Positions 11,705 to 21,558 are shown, numbered from the stretch's first letter. The stretch: 64,000 nucleotides of DNA from Arabidopsis thaliana (GCF_000001735.4 NC_003070.9:11154001-11218000); one strand, 5' to 3'. The notes: generated by a model from the sequence alone, not told the origin. Program-made: numbers and translations.

Positions 11705-12142
11705 TTATTTTGGGCAATTGGGCACAAATTGGCTCTGTTTGCGACACACGCATTTTCCATTTACGCAACACGCCCGACGATAGTCAAAGAATAGCATACT
11801 TCCACACTCAAGGTATGTGTCACGTATCCCTGATCCCTCCATGATTCACATCGATGCTTTTTGTATTCATCGCTTGGTAACGATAGACACTTGCAAATTC
11901 CGCTTTCACAGTATCGATCATCGACCTTGTCACAACTACGCATGCTTTGGCACTCAAGGTCTGTGTTACATTCCCCTATGTGATTCACGTCGACTCTTTT
12001 GGTATCCATCGCTTGTAAGTTGTAACGTAAGACACTTGCAATTTCCATTGTCGCAATATGTCAGACCTCTCTTACAAGTAAGTAGGTTGTGGCACTCAGA
12101 GTTTATGTCGCATAGCTTGACTTTTGCAAGATCCATAATCAT
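11705..12142 (-). pseudogene. Broken tandem array of three defensin-like (DEFL/NCR-type) Cys modules
   Basis: Minus-strand translation gives three related Cys-rich modules. Module 1 (from ATG 12142) reads CDINSECHNLLTC... then YCDNGNCKC, spacing C-x5-C-x5-C-x6-C-x4-C-x-C. Module 2 reads CNTDLECQSMRSC... then YCESGICKC, spacing C-x5-C-x5-C-x7-C-x4-C-x-C. Module 3 reads DTYLECGSM... then CVNGKCVC and has lost two cysteines; it ends at a stop at 11705-11707. Module 2 is one frame off from modules 1 and 3, with the shifts falling in the two linkers (near 12005 and 11820). Linkers also repeat at DNA level (CATCGCTTG...). No signal peptide was found. The C-x4-C-x-C ending is typical of plant DEFL/NCR peptides. 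Unspliced, the array cannot make one protein; introns in the linkers could alter that. Confidence 0.6.
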
Positions 12143-12657
12143 ATGAATAATATGTTAGTCACAAATGAAAAAACTTGAAGCTTGAAGCTTCAGGTTGTAT
12201 ATATATTCTTAGGAAAGTATTATAGTGTAATTAATTAACATTAGATTTGAAGATTTATATTGATATATTTTTTTGTGAGAAGATAGTATATATTGATAAC
12301 CTGACATTTGGTAACTCTTTTGTACAGCTAAAATTGTTTGCATTACATTTTAAGATATTCATGTTAAATTAAAATTGTTTGTAACACACCACCACAAGTT
12401 ATAATTATCCGTAGATTGTCATCTGTCTAAATCAATTATATTTCCGGTTTTTGGATCCATATTCTTTGGTTGGTCATATATTTCAATAATAAAATTAAGG
12501 ATTTAATGTTATACGATTAAGATTAAGCAACGTCATTTAGAAATTGCTTTCATCACTTTCAAACCAAAACGGGGATATGATCCTTTTTATTAATATAAAG
12601 TAATTATCTAACAAAACATATTGATTTCAGGGTTACATCTAGTTCAGAACATAATAT
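12143..12657. other. Intergenic DNA, 3' flank of peptide copy 1
   Basis: No gene. From about 12420 the DNA is homologous to the 3' flanks of the other two peptide genes (about 15300 and 18545 onwards), sharing a GTCTAAA.CAA phrase and a GTCATTT.GAAATTG phrase. The duplication unit therefore extends past the stop codon. Confidence 0.5.
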
Positions 12658-13500
12658 TCATGTATGGATAAAAGGGGAAGCATTCGGAGGGATAAATTTC
12701 TCTGAAGGGGAAGGGTTAGGAGGCGTAAGTGAAGGGGAAGCATTCGGAGTTGTTCCTGTGGGTCTCACCGAAGGAGAAGCGTAAGGAGGCGTAAGTTTCA
12801 CCGAAGGGGAAGCGTTGGGAGTTCCTGCAGGTCTCATCGAAGGGGAAGCGTAAGGAGGCGTAAGTTTCACCGAAGGGGAAGCGTTGGGAGTTGTCCCTGC
12901 AGGTCTCACCGAAGGGGAAGCGTAAGGAGGCGTAAGTTTCACCGAAGGAGAAGCGTAAGGAGGCGTAAGTTTAACCGAAGGAGAAGAGTTAGGAGGTATC
13001 GAAAGAGAAGCGTTAGGAGGCACCGGAGGAGCAGAAGATCCGTAACAATTGCCTATACATGCTTTGCCTTCCCTAGCCTCGATTCGTATGCTTTGATCTT
13101 CAATTTATTTTAAGAAAAAACAAAGGTATCAAATTAGTATACTGTATATGTTTTCAAAAACTAGAAACATTAATCACATATATGATCTGTAGTAAAAGAA
13201 AAATTCCAAATGTTTTTTTAAATCCAAAAATATAAAAGAAAGATAGATTATAGTAGTAAAAATAGCTTAAGTTTAACTTAGAACATGTGAGTTTTTTTTT
13301 ACTTTGTTTTTAAAACGGCAGAATTTAACATGGTAAACATAAATTACATTTCCACACAACTTGTATAATTGGTTAATTATACAAAAATGTGAACAACTTC
13401 ACTATTTTACGAATTCGCAATCAAAAATTCACATTTACTTACAAGAGAGAGACAAGAAGAGGCAAAGAAGAAAAGCCATCCTAAAGTATTGGTTTGCCAT
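12658..13500 (-). CDS. Secreted proline-rich repeat peptide, tandem family copy 1
   Basis: Two exons: 13500-13443 and 13097-12658, 165 aa (At1g31250 from memory). Exon 1 encodes a signal peptide (MANQYFRMAFLLCLFLSLS) interrupted by a phase-1 intron right after its core. Exon 2 begins with the family module YQSIRIEAREGKACIGNCY, then a tail of repeats of the type SPSVKLTPPYA / SPSVRPAGTTPNA. No TM segment follows, so the product is probably apoplastic or cell-wall. A minus-strand TATA-like sequence lies near 13565-13575. Copies 2 and 3 share exon 1, the intron position and the EAREGK-C-IG-C module but have a different tail. The function is unknown; a peptide precursor and a small wall protein are both possible. 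Confidence 0.85.
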
Positions 13501-14446
13501 AGCTAAACAATGTTTTGGTATTGGAATGCTTGATGGTTAGCTTTTGTGAGAGAACTAGCTACTCTTGCGTTTATTTATATATCGGATGAAAAAACAGCTT
13601 TTCCACTTTATTTGGAATGTACTTTAAGTTTCAGATTGTGTCTATATTTTCATTATTATGACACTTATTATCATGAAATTTCAGATTTTGTCTATATTTC
13701 ATATTGGATTTTGTCTATATTTCATATTAGATTTTTTCTATATTTCATATTAGATTTTGTCTATATACAGACTTTAATTTTGTCTTCAATTAGAAATTTA
13801 TTTCGTCTATATATATAGAGCAGACTTTATTATCAGTTTGACCCAACGATCCAAAATAGGGAGTATATCTTCCACAGATAAAATTACTATACAGTTTTTC
13901 AAAGTGCTTTTTTCTTTCTTTCGTTTGTACCTTTTTGTATTAAAAAATAAAACAGAAAAAATTACTTGATATAAAATGTATATACTTTAACTTTAACTAT
14001 ATCCTTTACACTACTGTTGTTAGAACCATCATAACATTTGTTTTTGCATTTTTCAACCAAAAAAATCATTCTATGTATAACTTAAGTAATGAACTACTCC
14101 CTTTGTCCCATATTATTATATTTTGTTATTTTTACATAAAATTTATTATTTAATATTATTTTTAAGGAATTAACAAAGAGAAAAAATCTTCAGAATACAA
14201 GTGGTCATAATATACTAAATAAATTATGCATAATTATTTGCAAAAAATCTAATAAAATGAAACAAGAAAAAACAGTCTAGACTTGGGACTGTGGGAATAT
14301 TAAATAACCGGTTACTAGAGCTTGGGTCAGACTATCTCATTGACATATATTGGTATATCTTCAACTATTAACATATATCTCACAAACGCGCACTAGTAGA
14401 TGTACAAAAAAGAAGAAAATAAAGAGTTAAAGGTACCTTTGGCACA
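13501..14446. other. Intergenic DNA within the duplicated peptide/ZIP block
   Basis: Promoter and upstream flank of peptide copy 1. Parts (about 13830-14095 and 14309-14345) align by eye with 19860-20180 upstream of copy 3, for example a shared GGAGT.TATCTTCCACA phrase. At 13680-13770 a short ATTTTGTCTATATTTCATATT unit is repeated several times. Confidence 0.55.
14095..14309. mobile_element. Probable Stowaway-like MITE insertion, degraded
   Basis: The left edge TACTCCCTTTGTCCCATATTA is the consensus-like end of Stowaway elements (TA then CTCCCTNNGTCCC). The segment is absent from the otherwise colinear flank upstream of peptide copy 3 (about 20140-20175), so it looks like an insertion. The matching right terminus is not recognisable. 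Confidence 0.4.
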
Positions 14447-14520
14447 TCATAAAATCCACTTACCCAAGATGGCCATGCCACCGGCACCAAGCAAAACAGC
14501 CGCATATGACTTCATTTGTA
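14447..14520 (-). pseudogene. 3' fragment of a ZIP metal transporter gene
   Basis: Reverse-strand translation gives [20 protein letters not shown] then Ile-Leu-stop. The last ZIP10 exon (21559-21864) ends [23 protein letters not shown] identity over about 60 bp is high. Homology stops at about 14520, so only the last transmembrane helix remains. It is a relic of a duplicated ZIP10-like gene lying upstream of peptide copy 1, as ZIP10 lies upstream of copy 3. Confidence 0.85.
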
Positions 14521-14684
14521 GTTATTAGATGGAGTAACAATTACTATCACAATTTAAGGAACCTGTACTTGTTTTTTAACTAGTATAGAATCCAACTTAG
14601 AAAGAAAAAAATGTTGTGATAGTTAAAAAAAAAACAAATTTGATCGTAGTTATTAGATTGAGTAACAATTACTATCACAATTTA
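14518..14684. repeat. Two direct copies of a ~39-bp sequence
   Basis: GTAGTTATTAGAT.GAGTAACAATTACTATCACAATTTA occurs at about 14518-14556 and again at about 14646-14684 with one or two changes. An inverted partial copy (TTGTGATAGTT) lies between them, so the segment could fold. The repeat begins where the ZIP homology ends. Confidence 0.7.
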
Positions 14685-14754
14685 ATGGATGGAGTAAGAA
14701 AAATTTGAGAGAGAAGAAGCGATCGAGTGAGCAACTGGTAACAAGAATACAAAA

Positions 14755-14990
14755 ATGTGGCTAGGTTTTAAGGCTATTTCGTTGTTCTTCTTGCTGGGAA
14801 GCTTGATCGTAGCCACTGGTACGGTTTGAATCACGAATACAAGAACGATGGCTTCACAAAATCGCTAATGCTCGCTACTTAAATGGCTGTAACAAAGCTC
14901 TTTATCATGCTTTTGAGTTTCTAGATGTCCATGCTTCTTTTGATACACCTCCTATCAGGGGAAAGTCATTCGTCAGGCACACACATTTTG
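14755..14990 (+). pseudogene. Coding-like relic of unknown origin
   Basis: An ATG at 14755 opens a 24-codon ORF with a hydrophobic stretch (WLGFKAISLFFLLGSLIVAT), closed by TGA at 14829. Immediately downstream, in shifted frames, are protein-like segments such as HEYKNDGFTKS and, at about 14874-14978, RYLNGCNKALYHAFEFLDV followed by HASFDTPPIRGKSF. The frames do not join, so this is a pseudogene or gene fragment. I do not recognise the parent. Confidence 0.4.
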
Positions 14991-15449
14991 TTTTCTCTTC
15001 TACAAGTTTCCGTTGATCTAGGGTTTTGTTTGTGAATTCGCTTTCAAAATAGATATGTGATTTTGTAGATTTTGGATTACTGCTTCTTAGGTACTGGTTT
15101 TTGTGCTTTTTTGTAGTGAAATTCTATATGGAGATTACAACAATTTATATACATAAGTTACTAAATTTAGTTTTTTTTTTCCAAACTACATTTAGTTTTG
15201 TTGGTACTGAATTTTGCGCGTTTGGTGTAGTGTTGTACTCTTTACTTCATGACATGTAATCCGGAACTTGATTGCACCAAAATGAGAGGAACGGTTTGTT
15301 ATGTGTCTAAACCAATATTCAATTGTTTAATGTTATAAGATTGAGCATTGTCATTTAGAAATTGATTCCATCACTATCAAACAAAATAGACATTTGATCC
15401 TTTTAATTGATATTAATTAATAAAGAAATATATTTTTACATCTATTTTA
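14991..15449. other. Intergenic DNA, 3' flank of peptide copy 2
   Basis: No gene. From about 15300 it is homologous to the 3' flanks of peptide copies 1 and 3. Confidence 0.5.
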
Positions 15450-16358
15450 TTAATAGTATTCATTCATGGGAGTAGGAGCTTTAGCTTTATGACATTTGCA
15501 ATGACATTTTCTTTTATGTTGTTCAATGGGGGTAGGAGCATTAGCTTCTTCGGAATCTATTATTGAAGGTGAAGGAGTAGGAGGTTTATGTTTATGACAC
15601 TTGCAATGACACTTGCTTTTATGTTCTTCAATGTCCATATATTCTTGGTCGACTCCTTGTTCTGAATCTATCATTGAAGGTGAAGGAGTAGGAGGTTCAT
15701 GTTTAGGACACTTGCAATGACATTTGCTTTTATGTTCTTCAATGTCCCTATATTGTAATTGGTTGACTTCTTCTTCTAAACCTATCATTGAAGGTGAAGG
15801 AGTAGGAGGTTTATGTTTATGACACTTGCAATGACATTTGCTTTTATGTTCTTCAATGTCCCAATATTCTTGGTAGACTCCTTCTTCTGAATCTATCACT
15901 GAAGAAAAAAGATTAGGAGGACATTTGCTGCCAACTCCTTTATGGTCCATGCATTCTTTGTTGGCTCCTTCTTCTGAATCTATCATGGAAGGAGAAGGAG
16001 TAGGAGATCTATAACATATGCCTATACATCCTTTGCCTTCCCTGGCCTCAATTATTATGCTTTGATCTTCAATTTATTTTAAGAAAAAAAAAACAAAAAA
16101 TGTCAAATTAGTATAAGTTTGGTAACACTGTAACTAGAATAATCCCAAAGAATTTAAATTCATGAATATAATGGAAACATAGATTATGCAAAAAATGGTT
16201 TGAGTTTAACTTAGAAACGGCATAATTGATCATAAATTACTGAATAGAAATTACAATTCCACAATTTGTATAATCGGTAGAAAACTTCACATTTACTTAC
16301 GAGAGAAGGACAACAAGAGGGAGAGAAGAAAAGCGGTCATAAAGTAAATGTTGGTCAT
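15450..16358 (-). CDS. Secreted Cys/His-rich repeat peptide, tandem family copy 2
   Basis: Two exons by homology and GT-AG sites: 16358-16301 (58 nt) and 16066-15450, giving 224 aa. Exon 1 encodes MTNIYFMTAFLLSLLLSFS, a signal peptide; the phase-1 intron position is identical to copy 1. Exon 2 opens with HQSIIIEAREGKGCIGICY, the family module. The tail is then built from about 40-residue repeats ending in a metal-ligand-like KSKCHCKCHKHK block followed by PPTPSPSMIDSEEG. There are four Cys-x-Cys/His blocks. Such density of Cys/His suggests metal binding or disulfide-rich packing, but this is inference. The tail is unrelated to that of copy 1. Function unknown. Confidence 0.75.
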
Positions 16359-16813
16359 AGCTAAACGATGTTTGTATTTGGATGCTTGATGAGTATGGAT
16401 TGTGAAAGAATTAGCTAGTCTTGAGTCCATTTATACATGGGATGGAAGAAGATTTTTTTAGTTTTTTTTTTTGAAAAATGTACTTTAAATTTCAGATTTT
16501 GTATATATTTAAAAAAAATAAAAAATATGACAATAATTCAATCATCTAAGATACAAAGTCTATTTACAAATACAATTACTATAATACATTCACAGATTTT
16601 TAAAATAATAAAATCACAGCTATAGTATCCTATTGCGCATTACTTTTATTTAAACAATTTTATTTTTAATTTATTTGATAATATTATATTTATCAATATA
16701 GAATAGATTTTGTATTTCAGTAATAACTTCATGTTTAATATAGAGAAGACTTATTTTCAGCTATGATCTTATGATATGGAATCTATCTTCTACAAAAATA
16801 AAAGAAAATCTAA
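16359..16813. other. Promoter and upstream flank of peptide copy 2
   Basis: Shares a conserved stretch with the other copies (about 16380-16450: TGCTTGATGAG... and a TTTATA.ATGGGATGGA phrase), including a minus-strand TATA-like motif near 16430. The ATATGGAATCTATCTTCTACA phrase at about 16777 matches 19915 and 13860. No other gene seen. Confidence 0.5.
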
Positions 16814-18201
16814 GACCAAGTCCATCGATAGTTTTTAGTGGGTTTCTTAGTTGGTTTCTAAGAGAATAATGGGCCTAAATTAAATAAAAATTCAACAATA
16901 ATTTTAGGAACGTTCCTAAAATTAGGTTTTTGGAAACTCATTAGAAACGCATACGTGGCTATTTGTGATAGATTGTTTGTTTTAAACAAAAGGAAAATTT
17001 TCTCAGCTCTCTTTTGTTTGGTTTCTTCGTCGGCGATACCAAAGGCGATTCAGCTTGATTTGTTTGATCCAGCGTTTTGATCATGAAATCGGGAGAGCAA
17101 CCACATATACTCAATATACAACCGCCGGAATGATGATCGACGATGAGATTGTTCACCAAATCAACTTCAAACCGGATCTTGTGGTTATATTGTTCAATTC
17201 TTTGTAACACCAGGAGCTTCTATCATGTGGCTATCTCATGAGCTCTTACCAAGAGGTAGAATCCAGCTCTGTCTCAAGTATATCTCTTTTAATGCACTTG
17301 GAGTTTTCTGAAATTTTTGCTCAAAAAACATGGTTGTGGCAAAACAGAGCCTTTATCTGACATAGAGATGGCTTAAGAACAGGCTAATAAATGATATGTT
17401 GTCTTAAGTTTTAGGTTCTATCTGAATGTTGCATGTTTGGTCAGAATGTCCTTCACCTTCTAGTATTTCGGCTTTAAGTTTTAGCTTCTAGTATTTCGGC
17501 TTCTAGTATATGTGTAATAACTTTGAGACTGAATGTTTGGTCTGAATGTTTTCAGTTTATGGGTTAATGAGATGAGTATTTGTGTTTGGTGAGTATTTGT
17601 GTTTGGTGAATGTTTGGTCTCAATGTTTTCAGTTTATGGATTAATGAGATGAGTATTTGTGTTTGGTCTGAATGTTTGTAGTTTACGGTTTTGTTTCATC
17701 TGTTAATGTCATGATTTGCTTCATTTTGCAGGACTGCGAAGAATAGAAATGGTGCCAACATCAATTGTGGAAGAGACCAAATGCTTTAAATGTATGTATT
17801 GTTGTGAGTTTTATCGATTAATGAGTTTGGTCTGAACTTAACCATATCCATTAATGACTGAATGTGTGTGTTTGGTCTGAAATTAACCATATTGATTTAT
17901 AGATGAATGTGTGTGTTTGGTCTGAACTCAACCATATCGATTAATAGATGAATGTGAGTGTTTGGTCTGAACTTAACCATTTTGGTTACAATCGAGTAAT
18001 GAGTTTTATTTCATGAGTTTCATCTATTAACTTATGTACTTAACCATTTTGTTTTCCAAATTTTTTTTTTAAGAAACCCTCTTAAGGATTCTACCATTGA
18101 ACCATAAAAATTACAAAAAACTCTAAATTACAAAACTATCAAAATTAACCAATAAACAATTTGAAGAAACTCATATTAGAAACCAACCAATGTGGGTGCT
18201 C
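16814..18201. mobile_element. PIF/Harbinger-like non-autonomous element
   Basis: Imperfect terminal inverted repeats: left GACCAAGTCCATCG..., right end read in reverse GAGCACCCACATTGG..., both running into a GGTTTCT-rich stretch. The element is flanked on both sides by TAA (16811-16813 and 18202-18204), the trinucleotide target duplication of PIF/Harbinger elements. No transposase ORF is seen. The interior holds a 26-bp perfect palindrome (16899-16924), a gene-like stretch near 17030-17290 and many direct copies of TTTGGTCTGAA with TGAATGTTTG phrases (17440-17980). About 1.39 kb. Confidence 0.6.
17440..17980. repeat. Interspersed TTTGGTCTGAA / ATGAGTATTTGTG direct repeats
   Basis: Several imperfect direct copies of a phrase combining GAATGTTTGGTCTGAATG, GTTTTCAGTTTATGG and ATGAGTATTTGTGTTTGG, then a second family of TGAATGTGTGTGTTTGGTCT units with ACCATAT.GATTAA. 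It lies inside the Harbinger-like element and looks like internal minisatellite expansion. Confidence 0.65.
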
Positions 18202-18204
18202 TAA

Positions 18205-18783
18205 GAAGATAAGTTAAGAATCCCAGAAAAGAAGAAAAGATACATATCTCCTTTCAAAAAATAAAAAATTTCTACATATCTCGAAACTGACTACATGTTC
18301 ATATAAAGAGATAATCATCTATTTGGATGAAATCTCTCACACAAAAACCTAAAAGACCCTTTCTAGTATGAACTTCACATGGCTTGATCTTATTACAAAT
18401 GTACGTAGGCAACCTCCATGATGTGCAACTATATCATAAACAAAATTCCAATTAGTCAATTCTCTCGTGGTGAAGCTCGAGTCTTGTTGAAATCATCGTC
18501 AAACCCGACTTGATTTATCATCCAATTTATCTGTGCCGGATTCACTCGCACAATTGTCGTGTGTCTAAACCAATTTTGGTTTTTGGATCTCACATTGTTT
18601 TCTAGAGGTCGGTCACACATTTCAAAAAATTTGAAAGATTTCATGTTATAAGACTAAGAATTGTCATTTGGAAATTGATTGTATCACTATCAAACAAAAA
18701 TAGAGAATAGATCTTTTTTTTTATTAATAATAATTATATGAAGAATATATATTTCAGAGTTACATCTATTTTAAATATAATAT
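18205..18783. other. Intergenic DNA, 3' flank of peptide copy 3
   Basis: No gene. From about 18545 the DNA aligns with the 3' flanks of peptide copies 1 and 2. Confidence 0.5.
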
Positions 18784-19425
18784 TTATTTAGGAGCTTTAG
18801 CTTTATGACATTTGCAATGACATTTTTTTTTATGTTTTTTGTTGACATCTACTTCTGAATCTATCATTGAAGGTGAATGAGTAGGAGGTCTATGTTTATG
18901 ACACTTGCAATGACATTTTCTTTTATATTCTTTAGTACCGTCCATATATTCTTGGTTGAGTACTCCTTCTTCTGAATCTAGCATTGAAAGGGAAAGATTA
19001 GGAGGACATTTAATGCTAAGTCCTTTCTGGTCTATGCATTCTATGTTGGCTCCTTCTTTTGAATCTATCATCGAAGGAGAAGGAGTAGTGGATCTATAAC
19101 ATTTGCCTACACATTCTTTGCCTTCACTAGCCTCGATTGTTATGCTTTGCTCTTCAATTTATTTTAAGAAAAAAATGTCAAATTAGTATACAACTGGTAT
19201 TATCATGACATACAAGAATCTAAGAAAAAATAAATTCATAAATATAATAGAACATAGATTTAAGCAAAAATACGCTTGAATTTAATTTAGAGCCAGCATA
19301 AATGATCACAAACTGCTAAACATAATTGGTTAAATTATGAAAAATCTTGGAAATACTTTCACCAATTTTTGAAATACCAATGAAAATTCTCATTTACTTA
19401 CGGTCCTAAAGTAAATGTTGGTCAT
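18784..19425 (-). pseudogene. Peptide family copy 3, signal-peptide core deleted
   Basis: Exon 2 (19151-18784) keeps the family module (EASEGKECVGKCY) and a copy-2-type tail with two KCHCKCHK blocks and TPSPSMIDS units. Exon 1 (19425-19402) keeps only the first 8 codons (MTNIYFRT) before the donor. Compared with copy 2, 34 bases coding for the hydrophobic core are missing. With the usual acceptor (exon 2 from 19151) the frame shifts and meets TAA after three codons. As spliced this cannot make the secreted product. An internal ATG at 19071 could still give a non-secreted 95-aa peptide. Called a pseudogene on the family comparison. Confidence 0.75.
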
Positions 19426-20489
19426 AGCTAAACAATGTTTGTATTTGGATACTTGATGAGCTTGGTTTGTGAGAGTACTAGCTAGTCTTGAGGCCATTTA
19501 TATATGGGATGGAAAAACAATCTTTTCACTTTTTAAAAAAAAATGTATTTAAAATTTCAGATTTTGTATATATCTTGATTTTTAGTTTTTAATTTAGACA
19601 CTCATTCAATGATCCAAGATACATAGTCTATTTTTCACAAATACAATTACGATAATAAAATCACAGATTTTTAAAATACAATTACTATAATAAAATCACT
19701 GGTATAGTATCCTATTGGGAGTTATTTTGTTTTTTTTTTTGTTTTTTGGCAAAGGGGAGTTATTTTGTTTAAGAAACAGTTTTATTTTTTAATTTATTTG
19801 AAAATTTACTCTATATATTAAAAAAAAATCAATGTAGAACAGATTTTTTTCAGTTATAACTTTGTCTAATATAGAAAAGACTTTGTTTTCAGTTATGAGT
19901 CAGTCTTATGATATGGAGTCTATCTTCCACAAAGAAAAATATTATATAATATATATACAGTTTTTAAACTGTGTTTTACCTTGTATTATATTCTAAAAAA
20001 CAGCTTTTTTATTTACTTTGTTAAAACTACTTGATTTAATAATGTTGAGAAGGCAAAACAAATATATATCACACTTTCTCTATTGAGCTATAACTCATAT
20101 CTAAAGTTTTACTTTACATCATAATCATCTTATGCATAATTTAAGTAACGGATTTTAGAACTTGGATCAGATGAGAAGTGTGTGTACTAATAATTTTTAT
20201 TATTTGCATATCTACATATACATTTTTGCAGCCTTTTTGTGAAATAAATCTTGGAGTTGAGACTTATTTACAATGGCTGCCACTAACTTTTAATTATTGG
20301 TTTTTTTGGGTAATAAATTAATTAACAAACGAAAAATATTCCAAATATATTCTAATCTCATATGTCACGCAGATATCTCCAAAATTTGAATTAGATTTCA
20401 GCAACTATTTAAAACAAAAAATGTTTGACAAACCAAAATACAATTGAAATCCCTTAAAATGAGCAAAACACACCTAAATACATTCTTTA
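19426..20489. other. Upstream flank of peptide copy 3, part of duplicated block
   Basis: Contains the conserved upstream segment of the peptide family, with a TATA-like run near 19498-19504. Bases 19860-20180 are colinear with 13830-14345 upstream of copy 1. At 20371-20460 lies a segment nearly repeated at 20510-20595. No gene seen. Confidence 0.5.
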
Positions 20490-20595
20490 TCTATACAATA
20501 AATCTTATTTCTCCAAAATTTGAGCTAGATTTTGGCAACTATTTAAAACAAATATTTGTTTGACAAACCAAAATACAATTGCAATCCCGTAAAAT
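20371..20595. repeat. Direct repeat of ~85 bp
   Basis: 20371-20455 and 20510-20595 share CTCCAAAATTTGA, TTAGATTT..GCAACTATTT, TTTGACAAACCAAAATACAA and a following AATCCC. The second copy lies inside the Helitron-like element, so the first is probably a fragment of a related element. Confidence 0.75.
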
Positions 20596-20807
20596 ATTTA
20601 TTTTAATTATATATTTAAATTAGCGGTGTACCGCGGGTTTTTTTACGGGATAGATTTGGCGGGACGGTTTGACAAGACGTTACTTAATAACAATTGTAAA
20701 CTATAAAATAAAAATATTATATAAATAGATTTAAAAATTTGCAACTTTAATATATACTAATTTAAAAAATAAATTGTTCTCACGGTATACCGCGGGTTAA
20801 AATCTAG
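20490..20807. mobile_element. Short non-autonomous Helitron-like element
   Basis: Starts TCTATACAATAAATCTT after an A, as Arabidopsis Helitrons do. It ends with a hairpin-forming palindrome (CGGTATACCG, about 20783-20792), then CGGGTTAAAATCTAG and a following T, meeting the TC...CTAG with A/T insertion rule. An internal GCGGTGTACCGC near-palindrome occurs at about 20623-20634. There is no TIR or TSD, as expected. 318 bp. Confidence 0.65.
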
Positions 20808-21558
20808 TTCGTTTACATATTTGATTCTAATATATCTAACGCCTACGATATGGTGTTATGTCAGTTGCATTGACATTTTACTAGAACAATTTAAATTAAA
20901 TTATGAACAATAGAAAAGTTATATGGATGCCCATTATACGGCAATTAGTAGATCCTAGAAGATTTAATCTCTAACATAAACTCTAATGTTGTATTTCAAT
21001 GTATATGTCATATCTTGTATAATTGATTGATAACAGAATGCACAATTCCCTAAAATCTCTTTGTTCACAACAAATTAGTATATGTATCTTGATGATTTAT
21101 ACTGCACATATATGATTATATATTTAAATATTTATATTTAATATACTGGTTCAAGTTGGAGATAAAAAATTTTAATTTACAAAAATAAGTAAATAATCTA
21201 TTAACCCTTAAAATGTACATGCTAGATTCTAGAACGATTAAATACCATCTAGCGATTTATTAAATATTGGTAATTAATCTGCATTCCATAAATGTCAAGT
21301 TAAACGTACGATATTTACTAAAAACTTGTGAAAATGGCATACTACTTAGTAAAATTTTAAATGTAATATTGTGGAATTAGTATTGTATTAGTTTACCACT
21401 ATCCAAATTCAACTTCGCATACGCTTTTATTTAGATAAGACAGCTTTTTATATACATTTATTAGCTAGTACACAAAATATGTGCCCAATATTTGATGTGC
21501 AAATGAGAGAAAAAGTCAATACATCTATTTGTAAGCTCCGCTCTTAACTTAAACATCA
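20808..21558. other. Intergenic DNA, 3' flank of ZIP10
   Basis: AT-rich; no gene seen. The part nearest 21558 must hold the ZIP10 3'UTR (minus strand). Confidence 0.5.
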
